NCBI RefSeq assembly: GCF_000981805.1
Contig: NZ_CP011132.1
Span: 3,348,001 to 3,412,000 of the forward strand
Length of the DNA stretch: 64,000 nt
Source of the DNA: Citrobacter amalonaticus Y19
Lineage (GTDB): Bacteria > Pseudomonadota > Gammaproteobacteria > Enterobacterales > Enterobacteriaceae
Direction: 5' to 3'
Part shown: piece after piece, positions 53,327-62,204 of the stretch
Layout: every line of letters begins with the position of its first letter
Position numbering within the stretch: position 1 is the first letter of the stretch
Notes under the pieces: model-generated
Told to the model about the DNA's origin: nothing
Seen by the model: the letters and a program-made list of their open reading frames with translations, nothing else
Databases searched by the model: none
Position numbers and translations under genes: made by a program

Positions 53327-54013
53327 ATGGCGCAACAAGGGGAACAGGCGGCGCTGCCGCTTGCGACAGAAAAAGTCGGACTTAAAGGGTATCTGGCATT
53401 TTTTCTGACCATCATTTTCTTTTCCGGCATCTTTTCCGGGACAGACGGTTGGTGGCGTGTTTTTGATTTTACCGTGCTGAACGGTTCATTTGGCCAAATC
53501 GCGAATGGTGCTGGACAAGCGTCTGTAACCTTCCGTGGTGCGAGCGGTACTGGCGCAAAAGATGGTTTTCTTTTCGCGCTGGAGCTCGCGCCGTCAGTCA
53601 TTTTGTCTCTGGGCATTATCTCTATCACCGACGGTCTTGGCGGACTGCGTGCGGCTCAACAACTGATGACGCCCATCCTGAAGCCGCTGTTGGGCATTCC
53701 GGGCATTTGCTCGCTGGCGCTCATCGCGAACTTACAAAACACCGATGCGGCGGCGGGTATGACGAAAGAACTGGCGCAGGATGGCGAAATCACCGAGCGT
53801 GACAAAGTCATTTTTGCGACATACCAGACCAGCGGCAGCGCGATTATTACTAACTATTTTTCCTCTGGCGTTGCCGTTTTCGCGTTTCTGGGAACGTCTG
53901 TTATCGTCCCGCTGGCCGTCATTCTGCTGTTTAAATTTGTCGGAGCCAATCTGCTACGTCTGTGGATCAATTTTGAAGAACGCCGTAACCCAACGCAAGG
54001 AGCGCAAGCATGA
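53327..54013 (+). CDS. yjiH: YjiH, gate-domain inner-membrane protein
   Basis: A 228-residue membrane protein of the nucleoside-recognition/gate (SpmA-like) family with about five helices. Its stop overlaps the yjiG start (ATGA), so the two likely form a complex. In E. coli the same operon yjiH-yjiG-iadA exists. Transport of isoaspartyl peptides is an attractive but unproven role. Confidence 0.92.
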   Translation: MAQQGEQAALPLATEKVGLKGYLAFFLTIIFFSGIFSGTDGWWRVFDFTVLNGSFGQIANGAGQASVTFRGASGTGAKDGFLFALELAPSVILSLGIISITDGLGGLRAAQQLMTPILKPLLGIPGICSLALIANLQNTDAAAGMTKELAQDGEITERDKVIFATYQTSGSAIITNYFSSGVAVFAFLGTSVIVPLAVILLFKFVGANLLRLWINFEERRNPTQGAQA

Positions 54014-54471
54014 CCACTCAGGTACGCAAAAATGTCATGGACATGTTTATCGACGGTGCCCGCCGTGGCTTTACCATTGCCACCACCAACCTGCTGCCGA
54101 ACGTGGTCATGGCGTTCGTCATTATCCAGGCGCTGAAAATTACCGGTTTACTTGACTGGGTGGGCCACATTTGCCAGCCGATCATGGCATTCTGGGGACT
54201 TCCCGGTGAGGCCGCGACGGTGTTATTAGCGTCGCTAATGAGTATGGGCGGCGCGGTCGGCGTTTCCGCTAGCCTGCTCACGGCGGGAGCATTAAATGGT
54301 CACGACGTCACGGTTCTGCTCCCGGCGATATACCTGATGGGTAACCCTGTACAGAACGTGGGGCGCTGCCTCGGTACCGCCGAAGTGAACGCCAAATATT
54401 ATCCCCACATCATTGCGGTATGTGCCATCAACGCATTACTGTCGATCTGGGTTATGCAGATTATTGTTTAA
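54010..54471 (+). CDS. yjiG: YjiG, gate-domain inner-membrane protein
   Basis: A 153-residue membrane protein, the SpmB-like partner of YjiH, nearly identical to E. coli YjiG. Four to five hydrophobic segments (TNLLPNVVMAFVIIQAL, LLASLMSMGGAVGVSAS). Ends 13 bases before iadA. Confidence 0.94.
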   Translation: MTTQVRKNVMDMFIDGARRGFTIATTNLLPNVVMAFVIIQALKITGLLDWVGHICQPIMAFWGLPGEAATVLLASLMSMGGAVGVSASLLTAGALNGHDVTVLLPAIYLMGNPVQNVGRCLGTAEVNAKYYPHIIAVCAINALLSIWVMQIIV

Positions 54472-54484
54472 AAAGGGAATTATC

Positions 54485-55651
54485 ATGCCTGATTTATCCT
54501 TCGCAGAGTTTACGTTACTGCAAGGCGCACACCTTTACACCCCTGAAGACCTGGGGATTTGCGACGTGTTTCTCGCCAACGGCAAGATTATTGCCGTCGC
54601 ACGCGATATCTCGCCTCAGATCGTGCCGAATTGTAAGGTTATCAATCTCAAAGGACGGATCCTGTGTCCTGGCTTTATCGATCAGCATGTTCACCTGATT
54701 GGCGGCGGTGGCGAAGCGGGCCCCACAACCCGAACGCCAGAAGTCAGACTGAGCAGGCTGACCGAAGCCGGGGTCACGACCGTCATTGGCTTGCTCGGCA
54801 CCGACTCCGTGACCCGTCATCCGGAATCACTGCTGGCGAAAACCCGGGCGCTGAATGAAGAAGGGATCACCGCCTGGATGTTAACCGGCGCTTATCATGT
54901 CCCTTCACCGACGATCACCGGTTCCGTAGAAAAAGATGTGGCGCTGATCGATCGCGTCATCGGCGTAAAATGCGCCGTCTCCGACCACCGCTCTACCGCC
55001 CCTGGCGATTATCAACTGGCGAACATGGCCGCGGAATCCCGCGTGGGTGGCCTGCTGGGCGGAAAACCAGGAGTCAGCGTGTTCCATATGGGCGACAGCA
55101 AAAAGGGACTCAAACCGCTGTACGACATTCTGGAAAATAGCGATGTGCCGATGAGTAAGCTGCTTCCCACTCACGTTAACCGCAATGAGGCGCTGTTCGA
55201 AGAAGCTCTGGCCTTTGCTCTCAAAGGCGGCACCATCGATATCACCAGTGGTATTCCCGATCCGGTCGCACCGGCTGAGGGCGTGGCTCGGGCAGTGAAA
55301 GCCGGCATACCGCTTGCCCGGATAACGGTCAGTTCTGATGGTAACGGTAGCCAACCGTTGTTTGATGACGCCGGAAAACTCACCGGAATTGGCGTGGCGG
55401 GCTTCGAGAGTTTGCTTGAAACCGTACAATCGCTCATAAACGATTACGAATTTACCCTGACCGACGCACTGCGTCCGCTGACGACCAGCGTGGCTGCCTT
55501 TCTTAACCTTTCCACTAAAGGCGAAATCGCCCCAGGGAAGGATGCCGATCTGCTGGTGATGACACCGGAATTAAGTATTGAGCAGGTTTATGCCCACGGC
55601 AAACAGATGGTGGTTGACGGTAAAGCCTGCGTGAAAGGGACCTTCGAGTAA
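54485..55651 (+). CDS. iadA: IadA, isoaspartyl dipeptidase
   Basis: A 388-residue zinc amidohydrolase that cleaves beta-aspartyl dipeptides formed from damaged proteins. Metal motif GFIDQHVHLIGGGGE near residue 64, the carboxylated-Lys region GVKCAVSDHRS near 160, and SSDGNGSQP near 282. ATG at MPDLSFAEFTLLQG with AAGGGAATTATC before it. Third gene of yjiH-yjiG-iadA. Confidence 0.96.
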   Translation: MPDLSFAEFTLLQGAHLYTPEDLGICDVFLANGKIIAVARDISPQIVPNCKVINLKGRILCPGFIDQHVHLIGGGGEAGPTTRTPEVRLSRLTEAGVTTVIGLLGTDSVTRHPESLLAKTRALNEEGITAWMLTGAYHVPSPTITGSVEKDVALIDRVIGVKCAVSDHRSTAPGDYQLANMAAESRVGGLLGGKPGVSVFHMGDSKKGLKPLYDILENSDVPMSKLLPTHVNRNEALFEEALAFALKGGTIDITSGIPDPVAPAEGVARAVKAGIPLARITVSSDGNGSQPLFDDAGKLTGIGVAGFESLLETVQSLINDYEFTLTDALRPLTTSVAAFLNLSTKGEIAPGKDADLLVMTPELSIEQVYAHGKQMVVDGKACVKGTFE

Positions 55652-55721
55652 GTGCAATCGGTTGTCAGCCGTGTGAATGCCCGTACAATGGCGCAGACAG
55701 ACGGCTGACAGGTGATGGTAA

Positions 55722-56630
55722 ATGGATGTGAGTGGTGCAGGTTTGTATAACATTGAAACGAAATGGCTTTATGACTTCCTGACCCTGGAAAAGTGCCGAA
55801 ACTTCTCCCAGGCAGCGATTATTCGTAATGTCTCGCAACCCGCCTTCAGCCGTCGTATTCGCGCACTGGAAAACGCGGTAGGGGTTGAATTGTTCAATCG
55901 TCAGGTCTCGCCGCTACAGCTCTCCGAGCAGGGAAAAATCTTTCACTCTCAGATACGCCATTTGCTACAACAACTGGAAAGCAACCTGGCTGAACTCCGT
56001 GGCGGCAGCGATTTCACGCTGCGTAAAATCAAGATTGCTGCGGCTCACTCTCTGTCGCTTGGGTTATTACCCGGTATCGTTAGCCAGATGCCAACCCAGT
56101 TTACCTGGTCGGTTGAAGCGATCGATGTCGATCAGGCAGTTGATATGTTGCGGGAAGGGCAAAGTGATTTCATCTTCTCTTATTATGATGAAAACCTGCT
56201 CCAGCCTCCGTTTGCCAATATTCCCCTGTTCGAGTCGCAACTGTTTCCCGTCTGCGCAAGCGATGTGAACGGAAAACCGCGATACACGCTAGACCAGCCC
56301 TCTTTCCCGCTGCTCAACTATAGCCAGAACTCCTACATGGGGCGGCTTATCAACCGAACGTTAACCCGTCATACCGGGCTGAGTTTCAGCACATTTTTTG
56401 TCTCTTCGATGAGTGAGTTGCTTAAGCAGGTTGCGCTGGACGGTTGTGGAATCGCCTGGCTCCCGGAGTATGCGATTCGTCAGGAGATTCGTCATAAACA
56501 GCTCATTGTGCTGGACCAGGACGAGTTGATCATTCCTATCCAGGCTTATGCTTACCGGATGGATACGCGGATGACGCCCCTGGCGGAGCGTTTCTGGAAG
56601 GAGTTACACCACCTGCACACGGTCCCCTGA
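55722..56630 (+). CDS. hypT: HypT, hypochlorite-responsive LysR-type regulator
   Basis: A 302-residue LysR-type protein matching E. coli HypT (YjiE). Winged helix CRNFSQAAIIRNVSQPAFSRRIRALE at residues 20-45. E. coli HypT is activated by methionine oxidation under HOCl and controls methionine, cysteine and iron genes. Linked to iadA as in E. coli, here in the order yjiH-yjiG-iadA-hypT. Confidence 0.93.
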   Translation: MDVSGAGLYNIETKWLYDFLTLEKCRNFSQAAIIRNVSQPAFSRRIRALENAVGVELFNRQVSPLQLSEQGKIFHSQIRHLLQQLESNLAELRGGSDFTLRKIKIAAAHSLSLGLLPGIVSQMPTQFTWSVEAIDVDQAVDMLREGQSDFIFSYYDENLLQPPFANIPLFESQLFPVCASDVNGKPRYTLDQPSFPLLNYSQNSYMGRLINRTLTRHTGLSFSTFFVSSMSELLKQVALDGCGIAWLPEYAIRQEIRHKQLIVLDQDELIIPIQAYAYRMDTRMTPLAERFWKELHHLHTVP

Positions 56631-56637
56631 TCTCCAT

Positions 56638-57372
56638 TCACACGCAGGCAACCTGTTGCACAGGCTCATCCACCTGCGTATCCGGCCATGACTCATACCA
56701 GCGAATCGCGGCGTTGACCAGAGACGCAGTTGAATCAATAAACCGGCGCCCAAACTGGTTCTCATGCCCGGCCACAATTAACGGGATCTCGGTGCAGCCC
56801 ATAATAATTATCTGCGCGCCATGGGAAATCAGTCGTTCAATTTGTGGAAACAGCAACCGTTGCGCTGCGGGTTTATCTCCGCTTTTCAATGCGTAAATGG
56901 CCTGCATCACCTGCGCCTGACCGGCCTCTTCTGGCTGAACCAGAGAGAGTCCCTGCGCAGTCATTTTCTTCTGGTATAACCCCGTCGCCAGCGTGGCGTT
57001 CGTTGCCAGCAGGCCGACGCGGGTCACGCCGGGAGGAATCTCACTCAGCGTGGCATCCAGAATGCTGATCATTTCCGCCTTTGCCACTGCCCGTAAATCA
57101 TCAAACCAGTAGTGCGCGGTGTTACAAGGTATGACGATACATTCAGCCCCCGCATCTTCCAGCATGTGCAGATAACGCTCAAGATAATGCAAGGGAGAGG
57201 GACCGCCAGAGAGCAGGCAGGCTGTACGATCGGGAATGTCAGGAATGGAGCTCACGATAAGCGGAATATGCTGCTGATCGCAGCTGGCACGGCGCAGTTC
57301 AACAAATTTTTCCAGCATATCCGCCGTTGCAGCAGGCCCCATGCCGCCCAGAATCCCAATGGTATGTTTCAT
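56638..57372 (-). CDS. Aspartate/glutamate racemase family protein
   Basis: A 244-residue cofactor-independent racemase with both cysteine motifs, IPCNTAHYWFDDL (near 80) and MGCTEIPLIV (near 190), and the N-terminal GGMGPAAT loop. Closest in kind to aspartate racemase. ATG at MKHTIGILGGMGP preferred over a GTG three codons upstream. It converges on hypT with a 7-base gap. A role in D-aspartate or isoaspartyl peptide metabolism beside iadA is possible. Confidence 0.9.
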   Translation of the reverse strand: MKHTIGILGGMGPAATADMLEKFVELRRASCDQQHIPLIVSSIPDIPDRTACLLSGGPSPLHYLERYLHMLEDAGAECIVIPCNTAHYWFDDLRAVAKAEMISILDATLSEIPPGVTRVGLLATNATLATGLYQKKMTAQGLSLVQPEEAGQAQVMQAIYALKSGDKPAAQRLLFPQIERLISHGAQIIIMGCTEIPLIVAGHENQFGRRFIDSTASLVNAAIRWYESWPDTQVDEPVQQVACV

Positions 57373-57381
57373 TACCCGCAC

Positions 57382-57700
57382 CGCGCTTTCTCTGATATTT
57401 CAAATGACACTATCACCCTGATGCATAGGTAAAAAATGCCATTTTCTTAGCAGCTATGCGTAAAAGTTATCACTCGAGAAACGCGAATCTGTTGACACAG
57501 ACTTCTCACCGCGCCGCCCGGCGGTCTACGACGTGCCGGTTTCTGAGCCTTGCGCCGCTAAACAGTGACTAAACAGCGAACACCCCGTTTCTGTTTTGTA
57601 ACACCCAACCGTAAATTAGCGATGCCCGCCACAAAATTCACATATCACTCACGTTGATGAAAGGAAGCATATTGCATTTGCACAGTGAGTCGGATAGCGT
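57382..57700. other. Intergenic region before the TRAP operon, no gene seen
   Basis: About 320 bases upstream of the operator of the TRAP operon; GC-mixed, no supported ORF. Contains the start region of the racemase gene promoter. Confidence 0.5.
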
Positions 57701-57727
57701 CTGTAACGTTACACTAAAACGTTACAG
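57701..57727. promoter_or_regulatory. LacI-type operator before the TRAP operon
   Basis: CTGTAACGTT-N7-AACGTTACAG: perfect 10-base arms, with an internal palindrome TGTAACGTTACA (57702-57713). The reverse complement of 57701-57723 recurs with one mismatch upstream of the lacI-type gene (63319-63341), so this is very probably the repressor's own binding site. Confidence 0.85.
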
Positions 57728-57823
57728 AAAACAGAATAAGCGACTTTTTCGTTAAACCAGATGGCCATGTCAGCCTTGCCAGATGGCGTTATCGCGACCT
57801 CTACACTGTGAGAAAGGATAATC

Positions 57824-58867
57824 ATGATGAAAACAACACCGTTTCGTTCAGCCAGACGTTTTCTGGCTCTCGCTTGCCTCAGTAGCGCCCTGATTGCAGG
57901 TAGTGTGCTGAGCGCTTCAGCACAGGCAGCACTCAATTTTCGTGTTTACTCGTCTCTGCCAGGAGATGACTCCTCTGCACACTACATCTGGTTCAACCGA
58001 TTCCAGGAAAACCTGAATAAAAACGAGAAGTTAAAAGGACAGATTAAGCTTAATTATTTCGCCAACGCGATGCTGGGAAAAGAAGCCGATGCCACACAGC
58101 AGGTCCGTATCGGCGCCATTAACATGATGATTTCAGGCACCTCAATCTGGGCCACTCTGGTCCCTGAAGTGGGCGTGCTGGATCTGGGTTATCTGTTTAA
58201 AGACTATGACCAGGTTGGGAAAGCGCTGGACGGCAAAGCCGGTGAGCAGCTTTCTAAGTTGATGATGGATAAAGCGAACGTGATGGTGCTCGGTTATGGC
58301 TATAACCTCGGCGCACGTAACGTGTACACCAAGAAGGCGATTGAAAAACCAGAGGATTTAAAGAATCTGAAAATCCGCGTGCTGCCGGTGCCTAACTTTA
58401 TCGCCACGCTGAATCACATGGGGGCGGTGGCCATTCCCATGCCGGGCGGGGAAGTTTATTCCAGCCTGCAAATGGGTGTGATCGATGGCGTCGAACATGA
58501 TGCGCCCACCATCTACGCCAGCAAATATTATGAAATCATCAAGAATGGCACGCTGACCCGCCATAGTTATAACCCGCTGATGATTGCCATGAACAAGAAG
58601 AGCTTCGAGCAGATCCCGGAATCACTGCGTGCCGACGTGCTGGCCGCCGCGAAAGAAGCCACGGAATACGAACGCCAGCAGGCCAGCCAGAAAGAGCTGG
58701 AAGCGATTAAAAACCTGGAGGCCAAAGGCGTCACTTTCCGGGAAACCGATCGGGCGTTCTTCGCGCAGGCCGTACAGCCTGTCTGGAAAACTTTCCTGGA
58801 TAAATACCCGGATCTGAAACCGATGGTGGACGAGATCAGCGCTGCGGCGCCGAGCGACAAGCAATAA
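57824..58867 (+). CDS. TRAP transporter periplasmic binding protein (DctP family)
   Basis: A 347-residue solute receptor. Signal peptide ends near ASAQAAL. DctP-family features: RVYSSLPGDDSSAHYIWFNRF near the start, the LKIRVLPVP strand with the carboxylate-binding Arg, and GGEVYSSLQMGVIDGVEHD. It captures an acidic sugar or organic acid and hands it to the DctQM membrane part encoded next. Starts at ATGATG after AAGGATAATC. The operator stands 97 bases upstream. Confidence 0.93.
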   Translation: MMKTTPFRSARRFLALACLSSALIAGSVLSASAQAALNFRVYSSLPGDDSSAHYIWFNRFQENLNKNEKLKGQIKLNYFANAMLGKEADATQQVRIGAINMMISGTSIWATLVPEVGVLDLGYLFKDYDQVGKALDGKAGEQLSKLMMDKANVMVLGYGYNLGARNVYTKKAIEKPEDLKNLKIRVLPVPNFIATLNHMGAVAIPMPGGEVYSSLQMGVIDGVEHDAPTIYASKYYEIIKNGTLTRHSYNPLMIAMNKKSFEQIPESLRADVLAAAKEATEYERQQASQKELEAIKNLEAKGVTFRETDRAFFAQAVQPVWKTFLDKYPDLKPMVDEISAAAPSDKQ

Positions 58868-58940
58868 GCCGTGCATCGTCGGCCTGCGGAGTTCTGCGGG
58901 TCGTCGATGTTGCCCAAACAAACCATGAAAGGAGTTCACC

Positions 58941-60815
58941 ATGGCAGATATCTCGATGAAAACAAAGGATGAAAATACTTTGTTGACGCTGTTGGGGCGG
59001 CTGAGTCGATTTTTGACAACCTTAACGTCGTGGGCCGGGGCGCTGGTGTTGTTTATCAACGTGCTGGTGGTATTCGCGTCGGTTATCTGGCGTTACGCCC
59101 TGCATTCACCGATCCACTGGGCGGAAGAAGTGGCGCGCGCGCTGATGATTGCGCTGGTTTTTTTTGGCGTCGCCACCTCGACGGGCAGAGGCGGACACAT
59201 TGGTGTCGATCTGTTCTTACGCTTCCTGCCTGAAAGCGTTCGCCCTTACGTTATCCATGCCAGCCGCTGGATCCTGTTTCTGGTCTCCGTCGGGCTGGTG
59301 ATTTCCAGTTATGACCTGGTACAGGCCGCGCGATTGCAAACCACCGAGACGGGGCTGCCACAGACCATCTACGTGATCCCGGTGTTAATCGGCTCTGTCG
59401 TCATGATGGTGGCCGCGCTGGAACATGCCCTGCATGAACGCGCCAAAGTGGTGTTACTCAGCGGTGTTGGGATCCTGGTGCTGGCGGCGCTGGGTTATCT
59501 GAAACTGTCGCTGATGGCCGATCCTGCCAGCGCTGCGGCGGGCCTGATGCTGATTTGCTTCGTGCTCGGCATTCTGGCCGGTGTGCCAATAGCCTTCACG
59601 CTCGGCATGTCCGCAATGGTCTTTTTTATCTGCGACCCCTCCCTGCCGTTTGTCTTTTTCTCTCAACAGGTGGCGGCGGGCGTTGACCACTTTGTTCTGT
59701 TGGCGATTCCATTCTTCTTGCTCGCCGGGGCCGCGATGGAAATCAACGGCATGTCCACGCGACTGGTCGAACTGATTGTGCGCGGTATGGGACGGTTTCG
59801 CGGCGGTCTGAACATGACAACCGTGCTGTCGATGGCCTTTTTCTCCGGCATCTCCGGTTCCAAACTGGCGGATGTGGCAGCCGTCGGTGGGGTGTTAATG
59901 CCAGCGGTACGCCGTGCGAAACAGGACAGTGAAGAAGCTGCCGGGGTATTTGCCGCCTCCGCAGTGATGGCGGAGACCATTCCTCCCTGCGTGAACCTGA
60001 TTGTGATGGGCTTTGTCGCGAATATTTCCATCGGGGCGTTATTTATCGCCGGCCTGGTGCCTGCGGCCTGCCTGTTGGTGCTGTTAATGGTCGCCGCCAA
60101 CCGTTTCGGCGGGAAAATTAACGTCAGCGAAGCCTATCCGGTATTACGCCCACGGACTCAGCTTTACCTCGGCGCCGCTGTCGGCCTGGTCATGATCTTC
60201 ATGATTGGTCGTGGCGTCATGATGGGGATCGCCACCTCCACGGAAATTTCCGCCTTCGCGGTTATCTACGCCATTGTGGTGGGCCGTCTGGCGTTTGGCG
60301 AACTGACGCTGAAAGCCACGGTTAAAATGTTCGTTGATATTGCGGCGATGTCCGGCGTCCTGCTGTTCATCGTGGCCTGTGCAACCAGCCTCTCCTATGC
60401 CCTGACCATTCAGATGATCCCGCAGCAGATCGCTGAGTTGCTGGTGGGAATTGGTATGGAGCAAGGTGCCTGGCTGTTCCTGATGTTAACCATCGTCATT
60501 CTGATCATCTTTGGTGCGGTTCTCGAAGGTGCGCCTGCGCTGATCATATTCGCCCCTATTCTGGTGCCGATTGCGATTCAGCTTGGCTTTAACCCGCTGC
60601 ACTTTGGCATTGTGATGATTATGGCGATGGGCTTTGGCCTGTTCTCACCACCGATCGGCCTGGGTTTGTACACCACCTGCGCCATTTGCGGGGTGGAAAT
60701 GAAACATGTCATCAGACCGATGGCGAAATATCTGGCGGTGATTTTTGTCGGCATCATTATTGTCGCCATGGCGCCACCGTTAACCACCTGGCTGCCTGGG
60801 CTGGCCGGTTACTGA
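58941..60815 (+). CDS. TRAP transporter fused small and large permease (DctQ-DctM)
   Basis: A 624-residue integral membrane protein: DctQ domain with four helices (about residues 15-180, WRYALHSPIHWAEEVARAL) joined to a DctM domain with about twelve (from about 190; motifs GVPIAFTLG, FFLLAGAAMEINGMSTRLV, SGSKLADVAAVGGVLMP, FSPPIGLGLYTTC). Sodium-coupled uptake with the upstream receptor. AGGAG precedes the ATG. The natural QM fusion is a known family variant. Confidence 0.94.
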   Translation: MADISMKTKDENTLLTLLGRLSRFLTTLTSWAGALVLFINVLVVFASVIWRYALHSPIHWAEEVARALMIALVFFGVATSTGRGGHIGVDLFLRFLPESVRPYVIHASRWILFLVSVGLVISSYDLVQAARLQTTETGLPQTIYVIPVLIGSVVMMVAALEHALHERAKVVLLSGVGILVLAALGYLKLSLMADPASAAAGLMLICFVLGILAGVPIAFTLGMSAMVFFICDPSLPFVFFSQQVAAGVDHFVLLAIPFFLLAGAAMEINGMSTRLVELIVRGMGRFRGGLNMTTVLSMAFFSGISGSKLADVAAVGGVLMPAVRRAKQDSEEAAGVFAASAVMAETIPPCVNLIVMGFVANISIGALFIAGLVPAACLLVLLMVAANRFGGKINVSEAYPVLRPRTQLYLGAAVGLVMIFMIGRGVMMGIATSTEISAFAVIYAIVVGRLAFGELTLKATVKMFVDIAAMSGVLLFIVACATSLSYALTIQMIPQQIAELLVGIGMEQGAWLFLMLTIVILIIFGAVLEGAPALIIFAPILVPIAIQLGFNPLHFGIVMIMAMGFGLFSPPIGLGLYTTCAICGVEMKHVIRPMAKYLAVIFVGIIIVAMAPPLTTWLPGLAGY

Positions 60816-60832
60816 GTGTTAAGTGCTGTATT

Positions 60833-60850
60833 TGCCACCTTCAGGTGGCA
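60833..60850 (+). other. Hairpin after dctQM
   Basis: TGCCACCT-TC-AGGTGGCA, perfect 8-bp stem 18 bases after the stop; no T tract. Likely sets relative expression of the transporter and downstream enzymes. Confidence 0.5.
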
Positions 60851-60932
60851 GGGATATCCACGCGCAAAAAACGGCAAAACGACGTCACGTCATTGCCTGA
60901 TGCCGTTTAAATATGAATAACGGGAGTATGAA

Positions 60933-61697
60933 ATGGGATTATTAACGGGTAAAAAAGCGTTTATTACGGGTGCAGAGCAAGGCATTGGTAAAGAGAGCGC
61001 AAAAAAACTGATTGAGGCGGGATGCGATATCTATATTCATTATTTCAGTGGCGAAGAAGGCCCACGGGAATTAATGGCTCTCGCCGAACAACAGGGCTGT
61101 CTGGCGGCCTGTGGTTTCGCCGATTTAACCGATGAAGAAGATGCCGCCCGCTGTGTGGCGCAGGCGGCGGAATTCCTCGGCGGTATCGATATTCTGGTTA
61201 ATAACGTCGGCGGCATTATTGCCCGCAAATGGCTGGGTGAGATTGAGCCACATTTCTGGCGCACGGTTATCGATGTCAATATGACGACGATGCTGAATGT
61301 CACTCAGCAGGCATTACCGTGGCTGAAAGCCGCGCCAGACGGCGCCAGCATCGTCAACCTGGCTTCCCTGGCCGGGCGCTCTGGCGGCCACTCGGGTTCT
61401 CTGGTGTATTCCACCACCAAAGGCGCAGTGCTGACCTGGACACGCTCGCTTGCCGCAGAACTTGGCGAACACGGCATCCGTGTCAATGCCGTGGCACCGG
61501 GGTTGATTCTGGGCACGCGTTTTCATAATCAACACACCACGCAGGCCTCTGCCGACCAGACCATCCAGGCCATTCCTCTGGGAAGAGCGGGCACGCCGGA
61601 AGATGTGGCAAGGGTCATCTGTTTCCTCGCCTCTGAATATGATGGTTTCGTTTCCGGCGCCACCATCGACATTAACGGTGGTATTTACCGGGCATAA
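60933..61697 (+). CDS. SDR-family oxidoreductase of the TRAP operon
   Basis: A 254-residue short-chain dehydrogenase. TGAEQGIGKE (near 11), NNVGG (near 90), catalytic Ser in NLASLAGRSGG and YSTTKG (near 151), and the C-terminal GATIDINGG are all intact. Probably oxidises or reduces the sugar or sugar acid imported by the TRAP system. Substrate unknown. Confidence 0.9.
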   Translation: MGLLTGKKAFITGAEQGIGKESAKKLIEAGCDIYIHYFSGEEGPRELMALAEQQGCLAACGFADLTDEEDAARCVAQAAEFLGGIDILVNNVGGIIARKWLGEIEPHFWRTVIDVNMTTMLNVTQQALPWLKAAPDGASIVNLASLAGRSGGHSGSLVYSTTKGAVLTWTRSLAAELGEHGIRVNAVAPGLILGTRFHNQHTTQASADQTIQAIPLGRAGTPEDVARVICFLASEYDGFVSGATIDINGGIYRA

Positions 61698-61703
61698 AAA
61701 TGT

Positions 61704-61723
61704 GGCGGGCAATAATGCCCGCC
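61704..61723 (+). other. Hairpin between the dehydrogenase and mutarotase genes
   Basis: GGCGGGCA-ATAA-TGCCCGCC, perfect 8-bp stem in the 47-base gap; no T tract. Confidence 0.55.
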
Positions 61724-61744
61724 AGCGTTAAAAAGGTATGACAT

Positions 61745-62164
61745 ATGATCAAGTCAGATATTATTCATCCTGATTTATTACAGGCACTGGCACAGTGCGG
61801 ACATAAGGCGAATATTTTAATCACCGATGCCAATTACTCTTTTTTAACCAATACCTCTGCGCAGGCACGGATTATCTGGCTTAATTTCACTCCGGGAATG
61901 ATCGGCAGCGTCGTCATTCTGGAAAAAATCCTCGGCTATATTAATGTGGAAAAAGCCACGTTAATGGCAAGCCCGGCGGATTTTGATAATACCGTTGAGC
62001 GCGAATACCGCGACATGCTTCCTGAGGCCATCGAGTTTGAGTATGTTGAACGTAACGCGTTTTATTCGCGGGCCAAATCGTCCGACACTATCCTGGTCAT
62101 CGCGTCCGGTGAAACCCGCCGCTTCGCCAATATCCTGCTGACCGTGGCCCCAACGCTGGTATGA
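61745..62164 (+). CDS. RbsD/FucU-family sugar mutarotase
   Basis: A 139-residue cytosolic protein matching the RbsD/FucU fold, with GHKANILITDANYSF and the terminal FYSRAKSSDT...RRFANILL segment seen in FucU. Such proteins interconvert alpha and beta (or pyranose and furanose) forms of sugars. Its presence says the TRAP substrate is an aldose or sugar acid. Ribosome site AAGG upstream. Last gene of the operon. Confidence 0.88.
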   Translation: MIKSDIIHPDLLQALAQCGHKANILITDANYSFLTNTSAQARIIWLNFTPGMIGSVVILEKILGYINVEKATLMASPADFDNTVEREYRDMLPEAIEFEYVERNAFYSRAKSSDTILVIASGETRRFANILLTVAPTLV

Positions 62165-62204
62165 CAAAACGAGAAGAACGTGCTGTTCTTCTCGTGTCAC
62201 GCCG

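Noticed and set aside
53327..57372. Possible mobile element around yjiH-hypT because of its changed location
   Set aside because: No integrase, repeats or compositional break visible; gene order inside the block is that of E. coli.
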